Assembly (NCBI GenBank): GCA_028288725.1
Contig: JAQGIC010000054.1
Span: 1-64,000, forward strand
Direction: 5' to 3'
Length of the DNA: 64,000 bases
Source: Rhodospirillales bacterium
GTDB taxonomy: Bacteria > Pseudomonadota > Alphaproteobacteria > ATCC43930 > CGMCC-115725
The notes beneath the pieces were generated by a model. That model saw only the letters and a list, made by a program, of their open reading frames with translations. It was not told where the DNA came from and did no database searches. Within the stretch, counting starts at the first letter, position 1; the number at the start of each line of letters is the position of its first letter. The position numbers and the translations under genes were made by a program. Shown here one piece after another: positions 1-9,200 of this stretch.

Positions 1-60
1 CAGGGCTATGTCGCCAAGGTCGTCTATAATCAGTCGCGCTACCTGTCGTTCAAGGAATAA
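1..60 (+). CDS. Peptide ABC transporter substrate-binding protein, C-terminal fragment
   Basis: The window opens inside a coding frame whose last 19 residues end in SRYLSFKE. The three complete peptide-binding proteins that follow end in the same way (SRYLSIED, SRYLSVTD, SRFLSLKD), so this is the tail of another OppA-type (SBP_bac_5) periplasmic binding protein cut by the window edge. It would bind oligopeptides for an ABC importer. The family call rests only on this short C-terminal match. Confidence 0.75.
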   Translation, partial: QGYVAKVVYNQSRYLSFKE

Positions 61-70
61 TATCCAAGAC

Positions 71-181
71 CGTCATTCCCGCGCAGGCGGGAATCCAGCA
101 CTTCCGCGCGTGAGCGTGGACAAAGAGTCTTGTCGCCGCAGACGCGGCTCTCGCTGGATTCCCGCGTGCGCGGGAATGACG
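71..181. repeat. Inverted-repeat element between binding-protein genes
   Basis: Two 29-bp arms, 71-99 and 153-181, are near-perfect reverse complements of each other. Each arm also contains its own small palindrome (ATTCCCGCG...CGCGGGAAT). The arms resemble the dispersed CGTCATTCCCGCG type of intergenic palindrome found in many proteobacterial genomes. A transcript would fold into a long hairpin, so it may also end or attenuate transcription between the partial gene and the gene at 202. No transposase or clear target duplication is visible. Confidence 0.8.
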
Positions 182-201
182 AAGAAAGGGAAATGCTCTC
201 C

Positions 202-1776
202 ATGCGTCATAGGCCCGTCGTCCTCGCCGCCCTCGCCGCCGGCCTGCTCGTCTCCGCCTCCGCCCAGGCCGACCATGTGCTGCGCCGAGCGAACGAGGCC
301 GAGCCGGAATCGCTCGACCCGCAGAAGACGACCGGGCTCTACGAGAGCAACGTAGAGCATGACCTGTTCATCGGCTTGCTGACGCTCGACCCCGAGATGA
401 AGCCGGTCGGCGGCATGGCCGAGCGCTGGGAGGCGAGCGACGATAAGAAGGTCTGGACCTTCCATCTGCGCCATGACGCCAAATGGTCGAACGGCGATCC
501 GGTGACCTCGGCCGATTTCCTCTACAGCTTCCGCCGCCTGGTCGATCCCACGACCGCGGCATCTTCGACCGAACAGATCCGCGACGTGGTCAATGCCGAG
601 GAGATCATCGCCGGCACGGAGAAGGATCCGTCCAAGCTCGGCGTCGCCACGCCCGATCCCTACACGGTCGTGCTCACCCTGAAGCAGCCGCAGGTCATGC
701 TGCCGATGCTGCTGACCGACACCAACATGGTGCCGCTCAATCGCAAGGCGATCGATGGCAACGGCGAATGGACCCGGCCCGGCCGGATCATCACCAATGG
801 CCCGTTCACGCTCGCGGAGTGGGCGCCCAATTCCGAGATCGTGCTGAAGAAGAACCCCGGCTATTTCGACGCGGCCCATGTGGCGCTCGACGGCGTGCGC
901 TGGGTCATGTCGGACAATCTCGATACCGGCTTCAAGCGCTTCCGCGCCGGCGAGATCGACGTCGCCCGCGTGCCGCGCGCGCAGGTCAAATGGACGCGCG
1001 AGAACCTGGGCGCCTCGCTGCACGCCGGCGACGTGTTCGGCCAGAGCGCCCTGCTGTTCGACATGAAGAACGGGCCGTTCGTCGGCCATCCGAAGCTGCG
1101 CGAGGCGCTGTCGCTGGCGGTCGATCGCGATCTGATCGTGACCAAGATCGTGCCCGAGGGACAGAAGAGCAGCTATTCCATCGTGCCGGTCGCGATCAGC
1201 GATTACACGCCGCCGGTCTATGATTGGAAGACCCTGCCGATGGCCGAGCGGCTGGCGCGTGCCAAGCGGCTGCTGGCGGAGGAAGGCTACGGCCCCGACC
1301 ATCCGTTCAAATTCGAGATCACCTACACGACCAATGACCAGACCCGGACCATGGTGCTGGCCATCGCCGCCATGTGGAAGCCCTTGGGCGTCGAAGTCAC
1401 GCTGCAGAACCAGGAGTGGCAGGTCTACGAGACGACGCTGCGCCAGAAGAACTACGCCATGGGCCCCTTGGGCGGGATCGTGACCTACGATGACGCCGCG
1501 CAGTTCCTGGAGCCCTACACCAGCCTGGCGACCGACCAGAACACCATCGGCTATTCGAACCCGGCCTACGACAAGCTGATGGCGGCCGCCTCGGTCGCGA
1601 CCGATCTCAAGAGCCGGCGTGCGCTGCTGGAGCAGGCGGAGAAAGTCATTCTGGCCGACTATGCGGAAATCCCGCTCTATGACGCGGCGATCAACATGAT
1701 GGTGGCGCCCAAGGTCGGCGGGTGGCGCAATACCAACCCCTATATCCAGAGCCGCTATCTCTCGATCGAGGACTGA
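202..1776 (+). CDS. Oligopeptide ABC transporter substrate-binding protein (OppA type)
   Basis: About 524-residue SBP_bac_5 protein, the usual length for OppA/DppA-type receptors. The N-terminus is a signal peptide (basic start, then a hydrophobic Ala/Leu run ending in ASAQA), so the protein acts in the periplasm and hands peptides to an ABC permease. Family features are visible: ESLDPQK near the mature N-terminus, the W(S/T)FHLR-AKWSNGDPVTSADF block, and a late NPAYDKLMAAA segment. I chose ATG 202 because AAAGGGA lies about ten bases upstream; ATG 193 is too close to it. The stop overlaps the next start (TGATG), implying co-translation. No permease or ATPase gene is nearby, so the partner transporter is unknown. 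Confidence 0.93.
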   Translation: MRHRPVVLAALAAGLLVSASAQADHVLRRANEAEPESLDPQKTTGLYESNVEHDLFIGLLTLDPEMKPVGGMAERWEASDDKKVWTFHLRHDAKWSNGDPVTSADFLYSFRRLVDPTTAASSTEQIRDVVNAEEIIAGTEKDPSKLGVATPDPYTVVLTLKQPQVMLPMLLTDTNMVPLNRKAIDGNGEWTRPGRIITNGPFTLAEWAPNSEIVLKKNPGYFDAAHVALDGVRWVMSDNLDTGFKRFRAGEIDVARVPRAQVKWTRENLGASLHAGDVFGQSALLFDMKNGPFVGHPKLREALSLAVDRDLIVTKIVPEGQKSSYSIVPVAISDYTPPVYDWKTLPMAERLARAKRLLAEEGYGPDHPFKFEITYTTNDQTRTMVLAIAAMWKPLGVEVTLQNQEWQVYETTLRQKNYAMGPLGGIVTYDDAAQFLEPYTSLATDQNTIGYSNPAYDKLMAAASVATDLKSRRALLEQAEKVILADYAEIPLYDAAINMMVAPKVGGWRNTNPYIQSRYLSIED

Positions 1777-3359
1777 TGCCCATGATCCGTTCGCTCGTCC
1801 CGGCCGCCGCGGCGTTGCTGCTGTTCCAGGCGGCCGACGCGCAAGCCGCGAAAGTGCTGCGGCGCGGCCTCGACAGCGAGGTCGAATCGCTGGATCCGCA
1901 AAAGGGCATCGCGCTCTACGATGTCGATATCCAGCACGAGCTGCTGGAGGGACTGACCGCGCTCGACATGGACCTGAAGCCGGTGTCGGGCGCGGCGCTC
2001 AGCTGGGACGTGTCGGCCGACAGCCTGACCTACACCTTCCATCTGCGCCCCGACGGCAAATGGTCGAGCGGCGATCCGGTGACGGCGGCCGATTTCGTCT
2101 ATGCCATGCGCCGCGGCGTCGATCCCAAGACCGGCGCGTCGGACCCGGCGGCGCTCCGGCCGATTCTGAATGCCGAGGCGATCATCGACGGCACGGAAAA
2201 GGACGTGACGAAATTGGGGGTCGAGGCCGTCGATCCGCTGACGCTCCGTATCCGGCTGCAGGCGCTCTGCGTGATCTTCCCGCTGCGCATGACCGACAAT
2301 TCGGCGATGCCGCTCAATCGCGCCAGCATCGAGAAATGGGGCAACGACTGGCCGAAGCCCGGCCATTTCGTCGGCAACGGCGCCTTCGTGCTGAAGGACT
2401 GGGTGCCGCAGTCCCGGATCACCCTGGTCAAGAACCCGCTCTATCACGATGCCGCCGCGGTCGCGCTCGACGAGGTCGATTACCTCAACACCGAGGACGT
2501 GCAAGCCGGCATGCGGCGCTGGGAAGCGGGCGAGCTCGACGAGTTCGACCGGCCGCCGGTCAAGGAACTGAAGCGGCTGAAGGACACCTATGGGACGGAG
2601 TTCCTGGAGGCGCCGATCAACTCGCATAATTTCCTGACCATCAACATGACCAAGGGGCCGCTGGCCCAGGATCTGCGCCTGCGCCAGGCACTCAACATGA
2701 CGGTCGATCGCGAGACGATCACTCAGAAGGTGATCCAGAGCGGCAGCCTGCCGGCCTATGGCTTCATGCCGCCGGTCATTCCCGATTATATCTCGCAGCC
2801 GATGTTCTTTAAGAGCCTGAGCCAGGCCGAGCGCGTGACCAAGGCGAAGGAATTGATGAAGGAAGCCGGCTATGGACCCGGCCATCCGCTGAAACTCACG
2901 CTGATCTATACGACCAGCGACCAGACCCGCACCCAGCTGCTCGCCATCGCCGCCATGTGGAAGCAGATCGGCGTCGAGACGGTGCTCGAGAACATGGAAT
3001 GGCAAGTCTACCTGAGCAAGGTGCAGCAGAAGGACTACGACATCGGCGCGATGGCCGAATACGGGCTCTATAACGAGCCCGAGGACGGGCTGCAGAATTA
3101 CATCTCGGCAAACAGCTCGTACAATTATCCGGGCTACAGGAGCGTCGCCTATGACAAGCTATTCGCGGCCGGCAAGGTCGCAACCGATGTCGAGACGCGC
3201 AATGGGCTGTTCGAGCAGGCGGAAAAGCAGATGATGACCGACATGCCGGTCATCCCGATGACCGACACGCTGCAGCACACGCTGGTACACAAGCGCGTCG
3301 TCGGCTGGCGCGCGAACGTGGTCTATCCGCAAAGCCGCTATCTGTCGGTTACGGACTAG
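1776..3359 (+). CDS. Oligopeptide ABC transporter substrate-binding protein (OppA type), paralogue 2
   Basis: About 527 residues with an N-terminal signal peptide ending near ADAQA and the same SBP_bac_5 architecture as the preceding gene: EVESLDPQKG, YTFHLRPDGKWSSGDPV, then the C-terminal SRYLSVTD. The ATG overlaps the upstream TGA, so the two receptors are expected to be made together. It diverges clearly from its neighbour through the central ligand-binding lobe, which suggests a different peptide range. A second ATG at 1782 is also possible. Family assignment is firm; the ligand cannot be read from the sequence. Confidence 0.92.
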   Translation: MPMIRSLVPAAAALLLFQAADAQAAKVLRRGLDSEVESLDPQKGIALYDVDIQHELLEGLTALDMDLKPVSGAALSWDVSADSLTYTFHLRPDGKWSSGDPVTAADFVYAMRRGVDPKTGASDPAALRPILNAEAIIDGTEKDVTKLGVEAVDPLTLRIRLQALCVIFPLRMTDNSAMPLNRASIEKWGNDWPKPGHFVGNGAFVLKDWVPQSRITLVKNPLYHDAAAVALDEVDYLNTEDVQAGMRRWEAGELDEFDRPPVKELKRLKDTYGTEFLEAPINSHNFLTINMTKGPLAQDLRLRQALNMTVDRETITQKVIQSGSLPAYGFMPPVIPDYISQPMFFKSLSQAERVTKAKELMKEAGYGPGHPLKLTLIYTTSDQTRTQLLAIAAMWKQIGVETVLENMEWQVYLSKVQQKDYDIGAMAEYGLYNEPEDGLQNYISANSSYNYPGYRSVAYDKLFAAGKVATDVETRNGLFEQAEKQMMTDMPVIPMTDTLQHTLVHKRVVGWRANVVYPQSRYLSVTD

Positions 3360-3422
3360 CCGGCAACGCGGACGGCAACAATATCGAGGCCGTGTGCCGC
3401 CGCCGGCCGGCGTAGATCGGCG

Positions 3423-4217
3423 CTACGGCTTCACCACCGCGTCCGGATGCAGATCCATCGCCTCGATGTTATCGCGCGCGGCGTCGCCGGCCGGGGAATC
3501 GGGCGCCAGTTCCAGCACCTTCAGCCAATCGGCGTGGGCGCCCTTGTCGTCCTTCTGCAGGCGGCGGATGTTGGCCCGCTCCAGCCAGGCGTCGGCCGAA
3601 TTGGGCGTTGCCTTCACCGCATCGTCGGCATCCTGGCGCGCCGCCTTCAGATCGCCCGACAGCCGGTTGGCGGCGGCGCGGTAGGTCAGCACCTCGCCGC
3701 GCGCAGCCCCGCCGGCGAGCGCGCGATTGAGATCCTCCTTGGCGGCCTTGTAGTCCTTCGCCGCGGCATGGATCCGGGCGCGATCGACCAGCAGCGACGG
3801 GTCCTTGGGATCGAGCCCGATCGCCGCATCGAGATCGGCCCGCGCCTTTTCCACCTGCCCCGCCTGCAGCCAGGCCTCGCCCGCCTGGGACAGGACCTGG
3901 GCGCGCAGGCCGGGGGCCTCGCGCACCATCTCCTTGCCCAGCGTCTCAAGCTGATCGCCGGCCAGGGCAAATTGCTTCAGGCCCATCAGCGCCACCCCCG
4001 CGCAATGTTCCGCCGGCAGCCCGCCGCCATGCTCTTTCCAGACCGAGGCCATTTCGAACCCGTCGGCCGGCTCCTTGCGGGCCGTCGTCATGCAGCGGTC
4101 GTAACTGGCGGCATCGTTGCCGAGATCGGCGTCGGCCAAGGCCGCGCCTGAGACCAGGCAGGCGACCGCCGCCGGAAAAACATGCGACAACAGGGCCCTG
4201 GCCCTAAACTGTTGCAT
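3423..4217 (-). CDS. Exported tetratricopeptide-repeat protein
   Basis: A 264-residue protein with a signal peptide (start MQQFRARALLSHVF, cleavage near GAALA) followed by TPR-like helical pairs from roughly residue 90 to the end. Typical TPR spacing of small and large residues is seen, for example AWLQAGQVEKARADLDAAIGLDP and AWLERANIRRLQKDDKGAHADWLKVLELAP. Probable periplasmic protein-interaction scaffold; no catalytic motif. The start at 4217 places the signal peptide at the N-terminus. It is convergent with the upstream binding-protein gene and divergent from the gene at 4331, so it has its own promoter in 4218-4330. Function not assignable. Confidence 0.8.
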   Translation of the reverse strand: MQQFRARALLSHVFPAAVACLVSGAALADADLGNDAASYDRCMTTARKEPADGFEMASVWKEHGGGLPAEHCAGVALMGLKQFALAGDQLETLGKEMVREAPGLRAQVLSQAGEAWLQAGQVEKARADLDAAIGLDPKDPSLLVDRARIHAAAKDYKAAKEDLNRALAGGAARGEVLTYRAAANRLSGDLKAARQDADDAVKATPNSADAWLERANIRRLQKDDKGAHADWLKVLELAPDSPAGDAARDNIEAMDLHPDAVVKP

Positions 4218-4330
4218 ACGCGAGCGTGAATGGTGGAACCGGCGCGGACGTGGCATAGGTGACTTTCGATCGACGAGCCGGGCCAACCGGCCGGCAGGGA
4301 TGCTTCCTCGGGTTAAACAACGGGCATGGA

Positions 4331-5935
4331 ATGATGGCAAGTCTGGGGCGATGGGGTTTTGCGGCGGCGGGGTTGGCACTGGCGTTGCTGGCCGATGGCG
4401 GTGCCGGAGCGGCTGAGCCGCATGTATTGCGGCGCTGGAACCAGGCGGAGCCGGAAACGCTCGACCCGCAGAAATCGACCGGCGCCCAGGACGCCCAGGT
4501 CGAGCAGGATCTCTATGAAGGCCTGACCATCTGGGACGTGAACAAGCACCCGGCCCCCGGCATCGCCGAACGCTGGGAGGTGTCGGCCGACGGGATGACC
4601 TATACGTTCCATCTGCGCCAGAACGCGACCTGGTCGAATGGCGATCCCGTCACCTCGGCCGATTTCCTCTACAGCTTCCGTCGCCTGGTCGATCCCAAGA
4701 CCGCGGCCGGAGATATTGATCCGGTCCGCGGCGTGGTCAATGCCGAGGCGATCAATGCCGGCAAGATCACGGATACGAGCCGACTGGGCGTCGAGGCGCC
4801 CGATCCCTATACGTTCGTCATTCACCTGGTTGCGCCCGAACTGACGTTGCCGGAACTGATGACGGGGCGTTTCGTCTATCCGGTGCATCGGGCGACGATC
4901 GAAGCGCATCCGTCGGATTGGACCCGGCCGGGCATCGTCGTCACCAACGGGGCGTTCACCCTCAAATCCTGGGTGCCGCACGACCAGCTCGTGCTGGTCA
5001 AGAATCCCGCCTACTATAACGAGGCCGCGATCAAGCTGGACGAGGTCGACCATATCGTATCCGACGACGATGGTACGGCGCTGAAGCGCTATCTGTCGGG
5101 CGATCTCGACGTCACCCGCGCGCCGACCCGGCAATTGGTGGCGCTGCGCAAGGACTATCCGGGGGAGCTGCACACGGGCATCGCGCGGGCGACCAGTTTC
5201 ATGCCGTTCAACATGAAACGCGGCCCCCTCGGCACCGACGTCCGCCTGCGACGGGCGCTCGCCATGACGGTCGACCGCGAAACCCTGGTCACCAAGGTCA
5301 TCGTTCGCGGCCAGAAGCCCGCCTACAGCTTCACGCCCGAGGTCATCGGCAGCCATGGCTATCGCCCTGAGAAATTCGATTTCGCCGACTGGCCGGCGGA
5401 AGAACGGATCAAGCGCGCCAGGGCGCTGATGGCCGAGGCCGGCTATGGGCCGGACCATCCGCTGCATGTGACGCTGACCTATACGACCAACGACGAAATC
5501 CGCAACATGATGACGGCAATCGCCGCCATGTGGAAATCCAGCCTGGGCGTCGAGACCACGCTCGACAATCAGGAATTCCAGGTGCTGCTGACGACGCTCA
5601 ATCAGAAGAACTACGAGATCGCCGCGCTCGCCTTTCAGATCGATTTCGACGATCCGGTACAGTATCTGCGCATCAACGCGACCGACGCCGGCGACTTCAA
5701 TTCGGCCGGCTATGCCAATCCGGCCTATGACGCCCTGATCCGCCAGGCCCGGGTGACGTTGGACTGGCCGACGCGGAACGCCCTGGCGGAGAAAGCCGAG
5801 CGGCTGTTCATGGACGATGTGCCCTATATCCCGCTGTTCTCGTCCGCCAACAATTTCATGGTCAAACCGCGCGTGGTCGGCTGGCGGAACAACGAGGCGG
5901 ATACGCCCAGCCGCTTCCTGTCGCTGAAGGACTGA
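4331..5935 (+). CDS. Oligopeptide ABC transporter substrate-binding protein (OppA type), paralogue 3
   Basis: About 534 residues, SBP_bac_5 family, signal peptide ending near GAGAA. It shares the 20-residue stretch from NGDPVTSADF to RRLVDP exactly with the protein at 202-1776, and the DNA there is also nearly identical, so the two are close paralogues. ATG codons at 4331 and 4334 are both usable; neither has a strong ribosome-binding site. A hydrolase-free, permease-free context means its transporter lies elsewhere. The following epimerase gene starts six bases after the stop and is probably co-transcribed. Confidence 0.92.
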   Translation: MMASLGRWGFAAAGLALALLADGGAGAAEPHVLRRWNQAEPETLDPQKSTGAQDAQVEQDLYEGLTIWDVNKHPAPGIAERWEVSADGMTYTFHLRQNATWSNGDPVTSADFLYSFRRLVDPKTAAGDIDPVRGVVNAEAINAGKITDTSRLGVEAPDPYTFVIHLVAPELTLPELMTGRFVYPVHRATIEAHPSDWTRPGIVVTNGAFTLKSWVPHDQLVLVKNPAYYNEAAIKLDEVDHIVSDDDGTALKRYLSGDLDVTRAPTRQLVALRKDYPGELHTGIARATSFMPFNMKRGPLGTDVRLRRALAMTVDRETLVTKVIVRGQKPAYSFTPEVIGSHGYRPEKFDFADWPAEERIKRARALMAEAGYGPDHPLHVTLTYTTNDEIRNMMTAIAAMWKSSLGVETTLDNQEFQVLLTTLNQKNYEIAALAFQIDFDDPVQYLRINATDAGDFNSAGYANPAYDALIRQARVTLDWPTRNALAEKAERLFMDDVPYIPLFSSANNFMVKPRVVGWRNNEADTPSRFLSLKD

Positions 5936-5941
5936 TCCCAG

Positions 5942-6781
5942 GTGCCGCGCCTGTTCTGTCTGGGTCTGGGCTATACCGCCCTAGCGCTCGCCCGCCGGCT
6001 CAAGGCCGAGGGCTGGCAGGTCGGCGGCACCTGCCGCGAGGCGGACAAGGCCGCGGCCCTGCGCGCGGCCGGCATCGATGCCGTGGTGGCGCCCGCCGAG
6101 GCGGAGGGGCCGATCGCGGCGGCCACGCACCTGCTGGCCTCAATCCCGCCCGACGCGACCGGCGATCCGGCGCTGGCGCTCTGGGGGCCGGCGATCGCCC
6201 GGCATCCGGGCTTGGCCTGGGCGGGCTATCTCTCGACCACCGGGGTCTATGGCGATCGGGACGGCGGCTGGGTCGACGAGACCTCGGCACTGGCGCCGAC
6301 CGGCGAGCGCGGCCAACGCCGCGCCCTGGCCGAGGCCGCCTGGGTTGCGCTGCTGCCCGCCGTGCCGGTCCATCTGTTCCGCCTGGCCGGCATCTATGGG
6401 CCCGGCCGCAGCGCGCTCGACACGGTGCGCGCCGGCCGTGCCCAGCGCGTGGTCAAGCGGTCCCAGGTCTTCAGCCGCGTCCATGTCGACGACATCGCCC
6501 AGGTGCTGGCCGCCTCGATCGCGCGCCCGCGGCCCGGCGCCGTCTACAATGTCTGCGACGATAATCCGGCCCCGCCGGACGAGGTCATCGCCTATGCCTG
6601 CGAATTGTTGGGCGTCGCTCCTCCCCCGGAGGTGCCGTTCGGCCAGGCCGATCTGAGCGACATGGCGCGCAGCTTCTACGCCGACAACAAGCGGGTGTCG
6701 AACCGGCTGATCAAGGCGGAACTGGGCGTGGATCTCGCCTATCCGGATTATCGGATCGGGCTCCGGGCGCTCCTCGGCTGA
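5942..6781 (+). CDS. NAD(P)-binding epimerase/dehydratase-like protein (extended SDR)
   Basis: 279 residues starting at a GTG. The N-terminal GLGYTALALA is a Rossmann dinucleotide-binding loop, followed by STTGVYGDRDGGWVDE and a YGPGRSALD segment, as in the YeeZ-like/atypical extended SDR group acting on nucleotide sugars or related substrates. The canonical catalytic YxxxK is not evident in the expected place, which is common in this subgroup. It begins six bases after the upstream binding-protein gene. The C-terminal DNKRVSNRLIKAELG segment matches the family. Substrate unknown; cytoplasmic. Confidence 0.82.
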   Translation: MPRLFCLGLGYTALALARRLKAEGWQVGGTCREADKAAALRAAGIDAVVAPAEAEGPIAAATHLLASIPPDATGDPALALWGPAIARHPGLAWAGYLSTTGVYGDRDGGWVDETSALAPTGERGQRRALAEAAWVALLPAVPVHLFRLAGIYGPGRSALDTVRAGRAQRVVKRSQVFSRVHVDDIAQVLAASIARPRPGAVYNVCDDNPAPPDEVIAYACELLGVAPPPEVPFGQADLSDMARSFYADNKRVSNRLIKAELGVDLAYPDYRIGLRALLG

Positions 6782-6791
6782 CCGGCGGGGC

Positions 6792-8021
6792 TCACGCGGC
6801 CTCGCGCAGGGCCGGTGCGGCATCATCGCCGATCGCCGCCTCGAACCGGCGCAGGCGCTGATAGATCGACAGCAGCTCGACAATCGTCGACCAGGCGTTG
6901 ACCAGATATTGGAACGACGACCGGACCTGCCCGAACGCGGCGAGGATCTGGTTCAGGACGCCGAGCGTGATCTTGCCGGCGACGATGGTCGGCGCCAGCA
7001 CGACATAGGGAAAGATGTTATCGAGCTGCAGATAGAAGATCCGGCCCATGTTGAAATACATGAAGTGGAGATAGAGCCGGAAGTAATTGTGGCGGATATG
7101 GCCGAACAGCTCGGCCACCGTCGGCGGCTGGGCCCGGGCGGCATCATCCTCGCCATAAACCAGTTCCTTGCGGTAGGCCGCTTCGACCAACTGGTTGCGG
7201 AACTCCAACCCCGGCAGCCGGATGCCGACGAGTGCCAGGAAGCTCGTACCGAACAGCGACCAGACGATCGCCACCCCGACGAGCGCATAGGGCACCGGCC
7301 CGACCAGCGGCAGATCGGTCACGTCGCCCGAAAGCCGCATCAGCACCGGCAGGAAGGCGATCAACGTCATGACCGAGTTGATCAGGCTGACGCCCAGCAG
7401 CTCGACGGTGCTGGCGAAGCGCATGGTGTCTTCCTGAATGCGCTGGGATGCGCCCTCAATCGGTCGCAGCGCCGGCCAATGCGCCATGAAATAGTCGTTC
7501 ATCGCCGTCCGCCAGCGGAAGACATAATGGCTGACGAAGAAATGGGTCAGCACGCCGACCAGGACGGCCGCCACGGCGATGTCGGAAAAGGTCAGGAGCT
7601 GCCGATAGAATTGGCCCGTCGTCACGTGGCCGCTATGCCCGAGCGCCGCCTGGATCAAGTCGTAGAACGGGCCGTACCACGCATTGATCGCGACGCTGAC
7701 CTGGACCTGCAGATAGGTGACGAACAGGATGAGCGCGCTGCCCCAGATCGACCAGCGGGTCCAGGGATGCGGCGCGTAGAGCCGCCAGAACAGCGCGAAG
7801 GCGCCGACCATGGCCCAGAAGTAGAGATCGAACCACAGGAACGGCGCCGACCAGAACACCTGGATGCCGATGACCGGCAGCCGGTTCGGCGCCGCCGGCG
7901 GCAAGCCGACGATGCCGCCCCAGCGGTCGGCACCGAGATACCAAAGCCCTATCGCCAGCAGGATCCAGACGACGGCGGACGCCCCGAACAGCTTCGGGCG
8001 CGGGAAAAAGGCGACGAACAT
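6792..8021 (-). CDS. bacA: SbmA/BacA-family peptide transporter
   Basis: 409 residues of the SbmA_BacA family: inner-membrane protein with about seven to eight hydrophobic segments and the signature [17 protein letters not shown] early and [22 protein letters not shown] late. Such proteins import antimicrobial peptides and other peptide-like compounds using the proton gradient; in rhizobia BacA is needed for bacteroid survival and very-long-chain fatty acid modification of lipid A. The conserved C-terminal [31 protein letters not shown] region is intact (read in two parts). Length is normal for the family. It is preceded by a 360-bp gap holding a small open frame. Confidence 0.93.
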   Translation of the reverse strand: MFVAFFPRPKLFGASAVVWILLAIGLWYLGADRWGGIVGLPPAAPNRLPVIGIQVFWSAPFLWFDLYFWAMVGAFALFWRLYAPHPWTRWSIWGSALILFVTYLQVQVSVAINAWYGPFYDLIQAALGHSGHVTTGQFYRQLLTFSDIAVAAVLVGVLTHFFVSHYVFRWRTAMNDYFMAHWPALRPIEGASQRIQEDTMRFASTVELLGVSLINSVMTLIAFLPVLMRLSGDVTDLPLVGPVPYALVGVAIVWSLFGTSFLALVGIRLPGLEFRNQLVEAAYRKELVYGEDDAARAQPPTVAELFGHIRHNYFRLYLHFMYFNMGRIFYLQLDNIFPYVVLAPTIVAGKITLGVLNQILAAFGQVRSSFQYLVNAWSTIVELLSIYQRLRRFEAAIGDDAAPALREAA

Positions 8022-8151
8022 GGGTGGTGACCCTCCGGCGGGGAATGAGCGGACTGTGGGCAGGGGTGTCGAACCCCGCCGGCGGAACTCACGCGCGGAC
8101 GACGATCATGGCGGGAACCACGTCACCGCCCGCGCGATTGAAATGCTTGCC

Positions 8152-8241
8152 TCAGGTCGCAGGGTTCGACGCCGGCTCTATCTTGCCGACGGGCATGGCG
8201 AAAGCCGGCGCCCCAGCGGCCGCTATGAGAGTTCGTTGCAT
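8152..8241 (-). CDS. Possible 29-residue exported peptide or remnant of a larger secreted protein
   Basis: A short frame starts at ATG 8241 with a strong ribosome-binding site (AGGAGA five to six bases upstream) and reads MQRTLIAAAGAPAFAMPVGK before a TGA at 8152. It looks like a signal peptide with a cleavage site at AFA. The same frame continues after the TGA for another 20 codons with ordinary composition up to a second TGA, which suggests either a real mini-protein or a broken gene. The rest of the 8022-8380 gap shows nothing else convincing; it must carry the bacA promoter. Confidence 0.35.
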   Translation of the reverse strand: MQRTLIAAAGAPAFAMPVGKIEPASNPAT

Positions 8242-8380
8242 CGCGATCTCCTGTCATCCGATCTCGGCGCCCGGGATGTGCCGGGCGCCGTCTCCGACGT
8301 GGAGGGCGAAGATGAAAGGAACCTTGCGCGAACATTAATTCCCGTTGAAGCCGCCGATTTGTCGCAGTCGTACGACCGGT

Positions 8381-9175
8381 CTAGCGATCCGAGCGACTGA
8401 GTTCCGCCACCGCCGCCGCGATCCGGACCAATTGGTCCGGCTCGGACAGGCGATGGTCGCCGTCCTTGATCAGCGTAACGACGACGTCGGACGATTCCAG
8501 CGCTTCCGCCAGTTCGACCGAGAGCTGCCATGGCACGTCCGGATCCCTGGTGCCATGCAGCAGGCGGACCGGGCAGCGGACCGGGATCGGGCCGGGCAGC
8601 AGCAGATGGCGGCGGCCCTCGTCGATCAGCCCGGCCGTGATGACATAGCCGGCGGGATCGTAGAGCGACGGCACAGTGATGCGCCCGTCGGCGGCGAGGC
8701 GGGCGCGAAACGCCGCGGGGATCTGCGGCCACATCAGCCGCTCGGTAAAATCGCTGGCGCTGGCGATGCCGACCAGGCCGGCGATCCGGTCGGGCCGGGC
8801 CAGCGCCACATGCTGCATGATCCAGCCGCCCATGGACGAGCCGACCAGGATCTGCGGCCCCTCGGTCAGGCGGTCGAGCACCTGGATCGCGTCCCGGATC
8901 CAGTCACCCACGACGCAGTCGGGGAAAGCCGCGGCATCGGCGCCATGACCGCGATAATCGAAGCGGACGAAGGCTTGGCCGCGGGCACGGGCGACGGCCG
9001 CCAGATGCGTCGCCTTGATCCCGGTCATCTCGGAGCGGAAGCCGCCCAGAAAGACAATGCCCGGCAAGGCGACATCACCTTTGCCCGATTGTCTGACGTA
9101 GGCGATTGATGCCATGCCCTCGCGTGCTAGGATGCCGGCTTCCTCGGCGCATTCCGGCATCGGTTCGTGTTGCAT
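8381..9175 (-). CDS. Alpha/beta-fold hydrolase (ABHD10-like)
   Basis: 264 residues. The order of motifs is that of the ABHD10-like hydrolases: PGIVFLGGFRSEMTG, FVRFDYRGHG, the nucleophile elbow GSSMGG (Ser), an Asp in HGTRDPDVPW, and a C-terminal GDHRLS (His). Cytosolic serine hydrolase acting on esters or thioesters; substrate unknown. ATG 9175 or 9160 keep the conserved ILAREG-SIAY N-terminus; ATG 9115 would cut into it. The start faces the glycosyltransferase start at 9201 with only 25 bases between, so the promoters of these divergent genes must lie inside each other's reading frames, or one start is misplaced. Confidence 0.87.
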   Translation of the reverse strand: MQHEPMPECAEEAGILAREGMASIAYVRQSGKGDVALPGIVFLGGFRSEMTGIKATHLAAVARARGQAFVRFDYRGHGADAAAFPDCVVGDWIRDAIQVLDRLTEGPQILVGSSMGGWIMQHVALARPDRIAGLVGIASASDFTERLMWPQIPAAFRARLAADGRITVPSLYDPAGYVITAGLIDEGRRHLLLPGPIPVRCPVRLLHGTRDPDVPWQLSVELAEALESSDVVVTLIKDGDHRLSEPDQLVRIAAAVAELSRSDR

Positions 9176-9200
9176 TTCCCTCGTTCCATCAGGCTTACCC

